From Lepidodermella squamata (taxonomy: Eukaryota > Gastrotricha): 64,000 nt of DNA. Location: positions 3,410,001-3,474,000 of the forward strand of contig JBLDXI010000009.1 in assembly GCA_047495785.1 (NCBI GenBank). Direction: 5' to 3'. The translations under genes and the position numbers were made by a program. Numbering within the stretch: the first letter of the stretch is position 1; each line of letters begins with the position of its first letter. This document shows positions 50,301-61,648 of this stretch, piece after piece. The notes below the pieces were generated by a model. It saw nothing but the letters and a program-made list of their open reading frames with translations, was not told the DNA's origin and made no database searches.

Positions 50301-53067
50301 ACGGATTGGCAGCGTCAATCGACCGGAATTTTCGCACATATTCAGCGTAATGAGGTTGCAATTGAAAAAACGCCAACGTCATATTGACCATGTTCATTTC
50401 AATCGTGGGCTTCACACTCATGCTAACAATAAAACCAACATCTTTGGCTGAGGTTGAGTAGAATTCTTCATCCAAGTCGGTGTCCGAGCCGGAATAAATA
50501 TTATACGAATAAAGCTTGATTTTAGGATCGCAGAGTGTCTCATTATCTTCGCATAATGTCATCAGAGCGTGACGATTTAGGTTACAAACAAAGGTGGCAT
50601 TGATTTGAGTTGGGCCTTCAAATCTCAAGGTAACATTTTGACCCTCGTCGAAAGCACCATATTGACCAATCACGATCCTGCATTTGTCATAAACTGGAGC
50701 TATATCGACTGAGACATCGTAATATCCATCTTCATCTTGAAAAATCGTAAACACATCGAACTTGTTTGAGAAAAAATTAGCAGGTAGTTGCTGCAAAGGT
50801 GAAGCCAATCTAGCCAGGGTATAACGCTTAGCTTCAGAGACCGCATTAACTGTTAAAGTTAATTTAACCCCAGCAGTAGTGCTAGTATCCAGCGAATAAT
50901 AGGGGGTTGTTTGAAACAAGAGAGATTTGCAGGAAGTATAAACCTCAGCTTGATTTTCGAACAATTTAAAATTCGGTCGACATAGCGCAGGTTTATCAGC
51001 AGGAATCGCTAGGCTTTGATTGTAGCACCGCATTGAAAGGGTGATTTCATCGTCATAAGGCGGCTGAATGATGATAGTAGCGCCGTAGGAACTCAGTTGA
51101 AAAATTCGATCGCCGATAGATTCCGTCAGAGGCCCGCCATAAATCGTGAGATCGCAGATTTTTTCAGATATTTCAAATTTAATCGAATGATATTCAACAC
51201 ATTTTATGGCATCCTGGATATTGATGCAGCGATAGAGGCCAGAATCCATCGATGTAAAATTTTCCAAGCGTAAGATGAAGCGATCGCCTTTTAACGTTTC
51301 AGTCGCATGGTCGAGAAATGACTTCATTTCAGGTGAACGATCGGCTTCATTGATTGAATCGATGTCCCCTTTGAATATAAAAATTAAGGATTTTTTATCC
51401 TAATTTGATAAAATCACTTACATTTTGAATAAAATTTATCGCCAATCCGCTTTTCCCAATAGACATCCCGGTATTGATCGGCATCGAAAAATTCGCAATT
51501 CAGATCTACAAATCGATCTTCCATCATAAAACGCCGTTCAACAAACGATACTCGTTCATTTACAGCCGCGTCTAGAAATAGACTTTAAGAGGAATTCGGA
51601 AAACACAAAAGGAACGGTACCTGAGTTGTCATTCACGGCGATTTCACCTAAAAGATTACTGCGGCTCAGACCAAACAACTTCTCTTTAACGAACTGAAGA
51701 ACCACTTTGTAGACGCCATCCAATTTGAAATCACTCGAAACATGAGCAGAAATATCAGAATTTCGACCAAAAATTGGAAAACTAAGCGCGAAAAACTGAT
51801 AATCATCACTCGATTGGACAGATGCCCACTTGGCTTTAGCGCCAGTATCAGCAAGTTTCAGCTCATCCTCGATAATATTCATAAATGTTGAAGATCTGGC
51901 CGAGATTCCGTAAGCTTCAAATATACGCCGTTCATCTTTCAGCAGCAAAATCTTCGGATCACAAAATGCCCTGGAATTATTAGGGCACAAAATCATTTCG
52001 CGGATTTGGCCGTAAGGAACTCGGCATTGCATGGTCAGATCGAACTGCTCGACAAGAACCGGAAATTTAACCGATATATTCTTGGCCCCAGGTATCTCAA
52101 ATCCGTTGATATAAATCGTGCAGTCGATATCGAAAGATCTCTTGAAGTCGTAATCCGGATGACTTCGAACTGGGCAGAAAATCTCCAAATGGCGTAGGGT
52201 TGCATTTTCCGGCCGGCAAAATATGCCGCATTGTTCATATTTCCGAAATTGAGGTCCGTAAAAGAAATACGGCAAACATTGGTCAGATTCACAAAACGTA
52301 TGGCCATCAGCAACCATAGCCTGCCACGATTTCCCAGCCCATTGCCAGGCGTTGTCAGAAAAAGGCTCATAAACGAGCTTGAACTCGACCAGACCACCTT
52401 TTGAACCATCTGGATTCAAATAGTAGTTCTTCAAAGTATAATCGGTGTTTAAAAAATAATCTTGACTATGAATTGGGAAGCTGTCAATTGAACCAGGGCA
52501 AGCGGCTGAAATGCTGTAATTGAAACGGCCCCATTCTCGAAAGAAAGCCGTGATATTCAGTGGTCTCATTTGCAAGAATTCACGCATTAGGGCCAGTCTT
52601 AAATGCGGCCCTTTGAACGTTGAATTCCATCGTAATTTCACGCTAGTTTTCGATATATCCACGGCATTTGAGCAGCTTCGAAAGTCGATTCCTAATTGAG
52701 CAAACATCCAAATGGGGAATATCACTTCGAAAGTTTGATTAGCCATGTTGAAACTGATATCAGGAGTTTCGGGAAATACTGAGGTAGAATTCACCCGAGT
52801 TCTTGAACCTCCGATGTCGAAGCTAATAAACCACGGCCTTCCACTTGACGGATTGAATGCTGTGAAACTCGGCTCATGCATCGCCCAGCGTTGGATGAAG
52901 CAAGACTCCTGCTTAACACGAATAGAGGCGAAACCGCCAGGTTCCCGATCTTTAGCCGGAACTAACATGTCGAAATCCACAATTCCAAAACCATCATCGG
53001 GATCATAGCTCAGCACCATGAGCATCAATGAAGCGTGAAAGATACATTTTAGCAAAAGATTCCTCAT
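44314..53067 (-). CDS. Array gene E: Ig/kringle/PAN GPI-type surface protein (intact)
   Basis: Exons: 51621-53067, 51422-51571, 50193-51368, 47790-47916, 47578-47729, 47247-47415, 46861-47189 and 44314-46805; they join to 2014 codons without a stop. Signal peptide MRNLLLKCIFHASLMLMVLS. The N-region has GFGIVDFDMLVPAKDREPGG. Ig1 ends DSGLYRC. Kringle 1 is more diverged (MCRNPGD, YGYCNVPVC). PAN 1 (CAEYCDYRLDCSGF) is followed by Ig2 ending DSGLYRC, the FHFELRIEPGS module, a RYRRD site, kringle 2 (CDVPSC), PAN 2 and the last CNP module (GFCASMEICNP). The hydrophobic tail ends in SGCQFFS. One of three undamaged members. Intron 3 (47917-50192, 2.3 kb) contains a SINE and a recombinase fragment; the other introns are short (49-165 bp). 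Confidence 0.85.
48712..49036 (-). mobile_element. tRNA-derived SINE with (AAAATG)n-type tail
   Basis: On the - strand it begins GGGGAGCACTAGCCTAGTGG with an A box (TAGCCTAGTGG), then a B box (GGTTCAACGCC), then a roughly 230-bp unrelated body, and ends in several GAAAAT/AAAATG units. This is the standard tRNA-head, body and simple-repeat-tail structure of a SINE. It differs in sequence from the copy at 41834. Confidence 0.7.
49492..49676 (+). pseudogene. Tyrosine recombinase C-terminal fragment
   Basis: Reads IRHSARKAMHSARI, then DEKLIRQMTGHKSAALHQYLHPDLEK and stops. His-x-x-Arg, GH and the catalytic Tyr region are all visible, but the N-terminal part is absent or frameshifted. It lies in intron 3 of gene E. 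Confidence 0.65.
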
Positions 53068-53121
53068 TTTTACGCAAAAGCACCTAAAATTGAGGCAAAC
53101 AGTATCGAGGTTTCAAGTCAA
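53068..53121 (-). promoter_or_regulatory. F/E intercistronic gap with trans-splice acceptor
   Basis: 54 bp, ending GCCTCAATTTTAG (AG at 53084-53085) 16 nt before the ATG of gene E. Confidence 0.55.
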
Positions 53122-56100
53122 TTAAATATCAAATAAAATAATCAGCAGCGAAATTCCGCCAATAAACACAACAACGAGATTAGAGCCACATTTAAGCAAA
53201 GAAATAGCCGAGGAGAACTTGGAATATGCGATTGATTTGTCGATTTCTTCTTGTATTGAGTTCAAATTATGAGTTATGGGTGTGTAGACGAAATGAATCG
53301 CGAATTTCGAAAGCGATGCATCAGGTGAATTCCGCTCAATTTTCATGTGAAGATGCGAAAAATTCGACTGAAGATTGAGGAATGAGACAGAAAGAGGAGC
53401 AGGCATTGGGGTCATTTCATTAGACGGCCAGCTTCGATAGACGACGATCCCTGAACCAACATTTACTATCGTTATTTTAGGATTGCAGACGCTGAGCTGA
53501 GAGCTACAAAGACCTATTCGCCGCCCAGCCTGCTCTGTCGAGCAAATAATTTCCAAACTAGCTGGATCTTTCTTGAATCCGAAATCGGAAAAGCTGATGA
53601 CGTAACCGGGATCTGCGACAGAAAAATCTTGCTCGCCGAAATAAACGAAGCACATAGGAGGCTTGACAACCTTAAGCACATTTATTTGAGCCGGTTGCTC
53701 AGGCGGACCCAAAACGTAGACACCCTGGTGGTATTCGGCGGAAATTTGTCTCAAATCAAATACAAGGCTGGGTAATAAGAGTTTGCCACCACTACCAGGT
53801 TTAACGGTGACATGACTCGGCAATGTAGAACTGAACGGCTTTGTTAGAGCAGATAAGAAATGCCAAAACCAGGCCTGGCAACAGTTCGCTAAGCTTCCAA
53901 TAAGCTGATCAGGGTGCGTGTAAACAGGATTCAACTCGTAGGATTGATCATCATCAACCTCAACGTAATTAACCAGAACAACCGGTAATCTCTGACTTTT
54001 CTCGTCGATTTTCCAAGCTTGAGGCAGCTTTTTGAAGAAGAATTCGTGGAATAAACCATAATCACACTTGGTCACAACTTCGCTTTCCGAGCAAATGCAA
54101 TCGGCCCGCGAGAAAATCGCGCAATTTAACAGATAGTCATTTCGGCTCTGCCAGAAATTGAAGCTGTCAAACTGCTCGAAACGATCAGTTTCAGAGGCAC
54201 ATTCCGTGAAACTCAAATTCTTGTAAGTGATATAGGGATAGCATTTTAAACACGAACCAAAAAACCTTCGATATCGGCCTGAAAAGGTGCTATCATAAAA
54301 ATTTGAGCAAGACGGTATGTCACACAAGTCTGCTAGCAATTCAATCGAGTTAGGCCGATTTACATAGCAGAAAGGTCCAGATGATAGGATTCCGGGCTTC
54401 GAGCGGCAGTAATTTTTGTCCTTCGAAGAGTCGGAATAATTGGCCCAATTTACACAGGGAAGGTTCAAGCAGCCCGATTTTGCTTCGATTCCTCGATATT
54501 CCGAGCTTTTTGAAGGTTCATTGCAATCGTTGTAGAGGCCTTTTCGATAACGGGACGGTGCAACCTTGACTTCAATACTGACATTTAGAACTTGTTGAAA
54601 AATCACAGGGTCGCCGATTTTTATTTCGATGACATAGAGCCCAGCAACAAAACGACGGCAATTGTCCAAGTTAAGGTACGGCATGTGGGATGTGAATTCA
54701 ACCACAGCCCAGATTTCCTTCTCATCAACAGTCAAGGTCGAAAATTCGATTGGCTGGCGGGGATTGACAGGCAAATTCGAGGGCACTGGAACAAATAGTT
54801 CTTGATTTTTATGCATTGAAGTATGCCATACAATGCTGATTAAGGCTTGATAGCAAGGCTTTGCCTCGAAATTGTTTTTCGAAGTACAAAGAATCGCGAA
54901 TTCCGGAATAAGCTGAATTTTTACCAAGACTTTAATGTTTGCACCGGGTTCGATTCGAATTTCCAGGTGTTGATTTAGTCGCGAGGACGAGCTCAACTCA
55001 ATTCGTGACCCGTCGAAAGGTTCCAAAACAATAGAAGCATTGAAGAGATGATCGAGACCAAGTGGGGCTAGATTAATAGCCCCGATTTCAAATAGCATAG
55101 GCGGCCTGAGCATGACACTTGGAACAGAGTGAGGGAATAATCGAAATCCTAATTCATATGTCTTGCCCAGGGAATTTTCAGGTATTATGCCAGTTACGGT
55201 TGCAGTATTTTCGTCGATCAAGGTAACAGTAGCATTGAGTCGTTCAATCAATTTGCTCCCATAGGCAGGAACATGAGTGAAAATTTCGACTGGATTGCAG
55301 AGTTTCGCGTCGCAGAACTCGAATTTCCTCCCTTGAAAATTGCACACCACAGAGGCAGTGATAGATTTTGAATAATTGGCCACTTTCAAATACAAAACCG
55401 AGTTATCCTCCAAATTTCTGAGAAAATTCCCGTTGAGGAGAGCCCGGCAGATCGGCCTTCTGTTAACCGAAATTAGATGGTACTCGAAACTGCCATTGAA
55501 GAAGCATCCATAGAGGCCGGAATCTCCAGTTCGTAACACATTTGGCCGGCCAAAATTGAGGTGGACCCCTGTTTTTGTTGTAGCGCTGAAGTCGTACCGA
55601 TCCCTCAGCAGAGCTATTTAAAAATCAAAAAATAAGGCGAATAAGCACATTTAACTCAAAGCCGTTTACGCTGGAAAGCTCCGATTTCAGGGTGAAAATA
55701 TTCCCACGTGATTTTACGCCCATGCCACTCGGCTGCTAACTCGGCACTTTTGCAACTTATCGTGAAATCTTTCACTCCTTCATCATAAGAATGAGTTGTG
55801 AACGTAGCAGGATCGATATTTTTCTGCCTATGTAGATACGGGAAGATTTGCGGCGATTCGGCTGGCTCGATTGTTTCTTTCTTCCGAAAGTACATTTCTG
55901 TCGATCGACTGTTACAAGTGACATCAGAGCAAATGCACGCCTTCAAAACGCATTTCAGCTTCCTCTTCGAAATATCAACAACAAAACCTTGGCAATCAGG
56001 CGTTATATCGCAAATGGCAATGCATCTTCAGCGAAAAAACAATGAACTAATTGATAATCAAAAACCCGCCCAACTTACTCGGCAATGGAGAAAACAAACA

Positions 56101-59100
56101 TTTCCCGAATTGAATTGAGCATGACTGGCAATACTTTTGAAGGGTACGGCTTACAGCTGTGTTTCATGCCAGTGCAAGTCCAGAAATATTGCCATTCGGT
56201 CATATTAACGCCTCTAATAACAGTCTGCCTAGCCCATGTTCCGTTAAAGTGTTGGCAATCGCAAGATCCGTAGAACCGCTCGTAATTAGTGTTCAGCAAA
56301 GCATCATTTTCTAAGGAAAAATTAGAATAGTAGCCGAAAATCATGAAAAAAATAGTTCAAACCATCGTCGCAAAGTGGAACATGACAATAGCCCCAATTC
56401 CAACCAGTATTGCCGCCGGCCAACGGGCAGTACAGGGCATTCGGCTCTCCAACAGGATTTCGACAATAATTATTCATTTTTGAGCCTTTCGGATCAACGC
56501 GAGCAGAAGGTACCATGGACTCCCTAAAATAAAATAAGAAATAGTTACAAAATGCAACATTTTTTACTTACGAGAGACCGCTTCGAGGTATCAAGAAAGA
56601 ATTTGTCCATTTTTGACAAGGCTCGTCACACACGGTCCTATCCATGGACCCAACATATTCATGGCCAGAAGAAGTTCGCCGACAAGTTGATTCGAAAGCT
56701 AAAAAAATGATAAAAATAAAAAAATGCGGAATATTGAAAGATCTTTCAATTTATTAATGCAATTTTTTCAAAAGCACGTTTTACAGTGCAGATGGAATTT
56801 AGGACAAATTTACGCCCGGGGGATTATCAAACAGAAACAGAGGGTAGAAAACTGAGCAATTCATAAAATTTCTTGAGTTACATTTTTTTATTTCAAGATG
56901 CTTACCGTGATATTGGGGCATAGCCGCTTCGACAAATAAGTAAGGAATCCTATCAGAAATCGACGGCGGCCTATCGAGAAGATCAAACCGCACTGTAAAT
57001 CGCTTCGAAAGCCAGTCGGCAAATATGTGATCCATAAACCACTCAGTATAGCCAAAATACTTAGTTTGATTTTGGAAGAAGGCAAGCGTCACGTTAACAG
57101 TGCTTCGACGCGGGTCAACAGAATGGAAAATTGAAACAGCTTCCCAACGCCATTCAAGCTCTTCAACCGTCCAACCGTTCACTGAATCGTAGATTTTAGG
57201 ACTTTCCGAACCCGATGCAAAGACTTCAACAATAACATTGCATTCTTTTGTTTTCTCATGAACGCAAATCCGGATGGCATTTTCTCGGGGTAAAATGCAT
57301 ACGAAAGTGGCATTAATTTGAAAAGTCGGAGATAGAAACAGCGAAACGTTCATGCCGACAGGATACTCTGCAACATTATTAATAAATAATCGACAGGAGT
57401 CGTTAAGCGAACCGAAGTCGCGGATAGCTGCAAATTTTTTGAAACGAAAAGCGTCGTATGAATTCAGAAAGAAATCTCCGGCTTCTTTGAATCTATTTCC
57501 GAAGTACGCGATGATTGAATAGTAGACGCCGAGCTCAGGTTTGAACGAAATTCTGAAGGCGATAGAACTCTCGGTTAAAGCAATGCGATGCAACCAGTCA
57601 AACATGTAATTATTTGTTGAAAATTTCAATTCATCCTCCTCGAAAACATGGAATATCGGGATGCATACAGCGCTTTCCTCCCCACAAATTGTGATCATAA
57701 GGCCGTGGCAAACCAATGATAAGGTCACATTGGTTTCGTCAAGTGAATAGAAACCAAACCGAGCGCCATTTGACGCTACGCTTGAAACCATAAACTTCCT
57801 CTGGTAATAGGGTGATACGTAAATGTCACAGGAGGTGGACAGATCGATGAATTCAAGAACGTGATATTCCCATTCCTTCGCAATAGAGTTGCCACATCGA
57901 TAAATACCCGAATCAGAAGAGTTCATCCAGTTGAATAGCAAGGCTGTTTGATTGCTGTAAAGTAGTTCCCGCGCATGCTCGACGAAAATTTCCCAGCCAG
58001 GTGGTCGCTTTTCCGGATCGGCGAAAATAATTGCACCTAAAAAATGAATTAAAAATGAAAAATCGAAATTTGAGAATTGCTTGAAATTCGATTCTAGCTA
58101 TCAATTGTCTGTCTGTTGCATAGCATAGCATAGCATTTTCTTTATTTTATCTTTTCCGACGATGGAAACAACCGAAAACTCAGCGGCGAAACGTTTGATG
58201 AGCGGACCCTTGAACACATTGAACATATTGAAACAATGTTGTTTATGAGCCAATGTTAGAAAAATGAATTAAGTTGGAACTAAATCCTAAAAATGCATAG
58301 CCTAATAATTCAGTTACCTGTCGAATAGAATCGATCGCCAAACGCTTTCTCCCAAACTGAGCCGTACGCGTGAGAAAGGGTGCAATTCAGCATGTAACTC
58401 TGCGTAGAAAGCTGGTGCTTCCAGTGATACACAGCAGTTGGATGATAACGATCATCTGCCAAAGTATTTCGATTTTAATTAATAAAAATGCTAATTTCGT
58501 CTGACAAACCTGGATATTTAAAACTACGCAACTCAACGCTAGCAATGAAAACATCGGTGTACTTCTTTCTCAAAGTCGAGTTTTCGAAATAGAAGCTGAT
58601 ATCGTATCGATCATCAACTTTCCAGCTGGGCATCGTATCGTTATAAGTAATCATCGGGAAAATTATCTCAAAGGTCCTGAAATCTTGCTCCGAATTCAAA
58701 TATTCACTGCCCCATTTCGCTTTGTGGCCCGATTTTTTCATATCAAGAGTATCAGTAGTGATGGTCAGCAAAGGCTGAAAACTAACTGATGACATCCCGT
58801 AGCCATAAAAAACTGATTTTTCCAAGCTCGTTATCCAAATTCCAGGATCGCAGAAAGAATTATTGGCGTTTTCACATGGTAAAAAATCTGATAGCTGCGC
58901 TCGATGGATGCGGCATTTCAGCGATATTGTCACTTCTTGAGCGAAACGTGGTGGAAAAATGACGATCTTATTTTTCGGCTCATTCGTATCGCGGATAGGA
59001 TATCCGTTGTAAAGCACAGTGCAGTCAACTTCCAAGGTATCATTCGGCCGCCAATAGCCAGGTTTTGTATGCTTTGGACAAATATCATTTCGATGCCGGC

Positions 59101-59944
59101 TTGTGAGATCAACTGGCCGGCACCAAATCAAACACTGTTCATTCGCCCGAGCATCGCGTCCCACAAAGAAATAGGGGAGACACTCGGTCGATTCGCAGAA
59201 TTTATGGCCCTCCTCAACAATTTCGTCCCAAGTTCTCCCGGACCAGTTTCCAGACTGCATCAAATCAGGTTCATACAGCAACTTATGATTCGCCAAACTT
59301 TTCGAACCATCTCGGTTCAAATAATAATTTTTGATCGTATAATCCGCTTTCGAAAAAAATTCCTGGCCATAAATTCTCATAGGCTGAACACTGGCAGGGC
59401 AGGCCTTGTTGAGATCAAACTCGAAACCTTGATTACCACGGAAGAAATAGTGGAGTTTGGCGAAATTTACAGGTATATTATCTCGTTTAGGAACGAAATA
59501 TAACTTAGAATCGTTCACGTTGATTTTCCAACCCAGTTTCACAGTAAACTTCGTAAATTCCACGCGATCAGCATTTTCGCACTTATTATGATCGATTCCG
59601 ACCAATGCAAACAACCATTTAGGAATCTCAGCCTCCACATAGCCATCAAACACGTTGAAAAGTATTTCAGGAATTTCAGGATGAACAGTGCCATTAAATC
59701 GGGTCGATGAAACGCCAATATCAAAACTGAGCCAGGGAAATTTTCCAGCTTCAGCAACTGCTGTAAAAGCCGCATCGTGAAAATAGACGCAATTTTCCTG
59801 TTTGACTCGAATCGAAGCAAAACCACCCGGCTCACGTTCACTAGGAGGGACTAGCATGTCAAAATCAACAATACCGAACCCTATACGCGGATCATAGCAC
59901 CGACTCTTCGCAACTAAAATTAGAAGCAAGTAAATTATAACCAT
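53122..59944 (-). CDS. Array gene F: Ig/kringle/PAN GPI-type surface protein (intact, most compact)
   Basis: Exons: 58510-59944, 58318-58455, 56906-58036, 56572-56698, 56363-56523, 56079-56310, 55670-56025 and 53122-55613; they join to 2024 codons without a stop. Signal peptide MVIIYLLLILVAKSRC. N-region with GFGIVDFDMLVPPSEREPGG, Ig1 (MLNCTLS, DSGIYRC), CNP modules, kringle 1 (NNYCRNPVGE, WGYCHVPLC), PAN 1 (CIAICDITPDCQGF), Ig2 (DSGLYGC), a diverged LEIRIEPGA module, site RYRKG instead of RYRRD, kringle 2 (CDIPSC), PAN 2, last CNP module, and a long hydrophobic tail. It is the most diverged complete member and has no mobile element in its introns; the largest, intron 2 (58037-58317), holds only a (gcata) microsatellite near 58121. 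Confidence 0.85.
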
Positions 59945-60047
59945 ATCCTATGATAAAAAAATCCGATTTAATCAATAATTTTAATCAATCAAATCAATCA
60001 AATAAAAAACTTTTAAGCAGTCGATTTTTGAGCAAGCAAAAATTGGA
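59945..60047 (-). promoter_or_regulatory. G/F intercistronic gap with trans-splice acceptor
   Basis: 103 bp, AT-rich with repeated TTGATTGATT units, ending TTTTTTTATCATAG (AG at 59948-59949) 3 nt before the ATG of gene F. Confidence 0.55.
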
Positions 60048-61648
60048 TCACAGGAAATAAATAACTGATAGAATAAGAGCAATTGCGTAGAGTGACATGT
60101 AATCGAAGAAGATTTGGCCAGCTTCGGCGGTTTTTGGTCCTTCTTCGACCCTTGAAGGATTCGAGGGCTCGCTCTCATCCGTGTAAGTTGTATCGCCGAA
60201 ACGGGTGCTGGTCGAAGGCGCGAAGTAGAAAACAACTGAAGTCGCAAAGGCATCGCGCGTTGTTTTGAAAGAAATTTCAATAGTTGCCTTATCCTTGTCG
60301 ATTGCCCAAATTGTTTCTTTGCCGATAATTCCTGTAACTGGAGGGTATTCTTTCTCATTGAAACCAAACCGCTTCACCGGCTCGCCGTTGTTGTAGATTT
60401 TGACGTAAGGGGTGCATTGTTGAGGCTCGCTACCCTGGGCGCAATACCCAACGCGGAAGACGCTGCCAAACTCGCAGTTCAGCGTGGTTTTGATTGGGCT
60501 TTCATTGGGTGAGAAATGCTTGCGCAGGAAGTGGTCAAGCCGAATAGCGTAGCCGCTTGATACAATCGATAGCTGGCCAGGAAACCTTTCACCTCCGCCT
60601 TCAGTAGTCAGGGTACATTTCGGGGGAGCTAAAACATGAAAATAATTAAGATGCGAAAGTTCCCAAGTCATACAGGGGCATATTTACTTGAATCTTCTGA
60701 TTTTTATCCCAGGCAACTACTCTATGACTAATTAGTTCTCAGCTTTTTCGTAAATAGCTTGGAAAAAGCGGCACAATTTTTTCATTTATTTCTATACAGC
60801 GCAATGAAATCTGGATCCAAAATGTACTGATCCCTTCTTACCCTTCCTTTGAAAAAATATTTGAGGTTAGGACTTACCAGTTACTCGAACGATATGTGTT
60901 TGTGTTAGCGTGTCGTTATTCGCATAACGGCACGTCGCCTCGAGATCGCTCGTGATCGGCTCCGCAATTTTTAGAAATGAAAACCCACCGACGAGATCGA
61001 TCGTAAATTTGAAGTCCTGCGGAAACTGATCCCAGGTAAGCATTTGATCGCCTTTCATTGGCAAATCGCAGCGTAATGCCAAGTTGGCAGTATTCATATC
61101 AACGTAGTGGTACTGAACTTCGGTTAAGGCTCCGCCCTCGATAGCCTGCTTCAAAAATTCTGTCGATCGGCTCGAATCATCCAAGCGTTCGTAGTAGTGA
61201 TGAAGAGTAACCTGACCTGGACCTTGAAAATAAATGAACAACAACTGTTGATTCCCTCCAACCATGGTTTTGAACAAATTCAAAGGTCAAATTTCAAAAT
61301 CAACAACCGAAGGGATCTTTTTTGACTTGGACATGGAAAAATTGTCATTACCATTAACAGAGCAATCGATATAATCCGAGTCTTCAAAAGTCTGGAAAGC
61401 GTTCTGGCAACGGCAAGATACAAACTCGCATCGCTTTTCCGTTTCATCGAAATTGAAGCCCAGACAAGAAGGCGCCGCATTTTTCAATTCATCACATTTC
61501 GAACGGCAATGCTGTGGAATAGAGATGTTCAAATCTCTCGGTGGCACGTACCATTCTTCCCTGGAACCATGCGGAACCTTGCCAGCAGTTGATCCGCATA
61601 TGCAATGGCCATCACGACGAATGTAATTTCCAACCATAAGCCGCTCGT
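60048..61648 (-). CDS. Array gene G: short PAN/Ig/CNP relative, 5' part not visible
   Basis: Three exons are supported: 61352-61648, 60878-61222 and 60048-60628, joined in consistent phase 1. The first begins after a TTTTAG acceptor with DERLMVGNYIRRDGHC, which corresponds to the start of exon 6 in A-F (ESVLKRYDRFF..CDC), and carries a PAN-like domain (CRSKCDEL...CLGFNF...CEFVSCRC). The second is Ig-like (LALRCDLP, LTWDQF, LEATCRY). The third holds one CNP module (APPKCTL, LNCEFG, QQCTPYVKI) and a hydrophobic C-terminus (YMSLYAIALILSVIYFL) suited to a GPI anchor. It lacks kringle 2, PAN 2 and the intervening modules, so it is a shorter branch of the family. Upstream exons (signal peptide, kringle 1) were not found down to 64000; they may lie beyond a large intron or be lost. 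Confidence 0.65.

Larger units (their letters stand above)
3603..61648 (-). other. Putative polycistronic operon of seven tandem receptor paralogues
   Basis: Seven same-strand genes lie stop-to-ATG only 24 (B/A), 55 (C/B), 95 (D/C), 44 (E/D), 54 (F/E) and 103 bp (G/F) apart. Each gap has a pyrimidine/T-rich tract and an AG 0-16 nt before the downstream ATG, as expected for spliced-leader trans-splice acceptors, and none has room for an ordinary promoter plus terminator. Every complete member begins with its own signal peptide and ends with its own stop and hydrophobic tail, so this is not one giant gene. Operons resolved by spliced-leader trans-splicing with intercistronic gaps of this size are known in nematodes and larvaceans. 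The promoter and any further upstream cistrons lie beyond 64000. No spliced-leader gene is visible here, so the mechanism is inferred. Confidence 0.65.

Noticed and set aside
3663-59944. Orthologues of HGF, plasminogen or ROR receptors
   Set aside because: No serine-protease, kinase or Frizzled domain is present and the module order differs; only individual modules are shared.
3663-61648. One giant modular gene spanning the whole array
   Set aside because: Each unit has its own stop, hydrophobic C-terminal tail, and a new ATG with signal peptide; no splice path in frame bypasses the stops.
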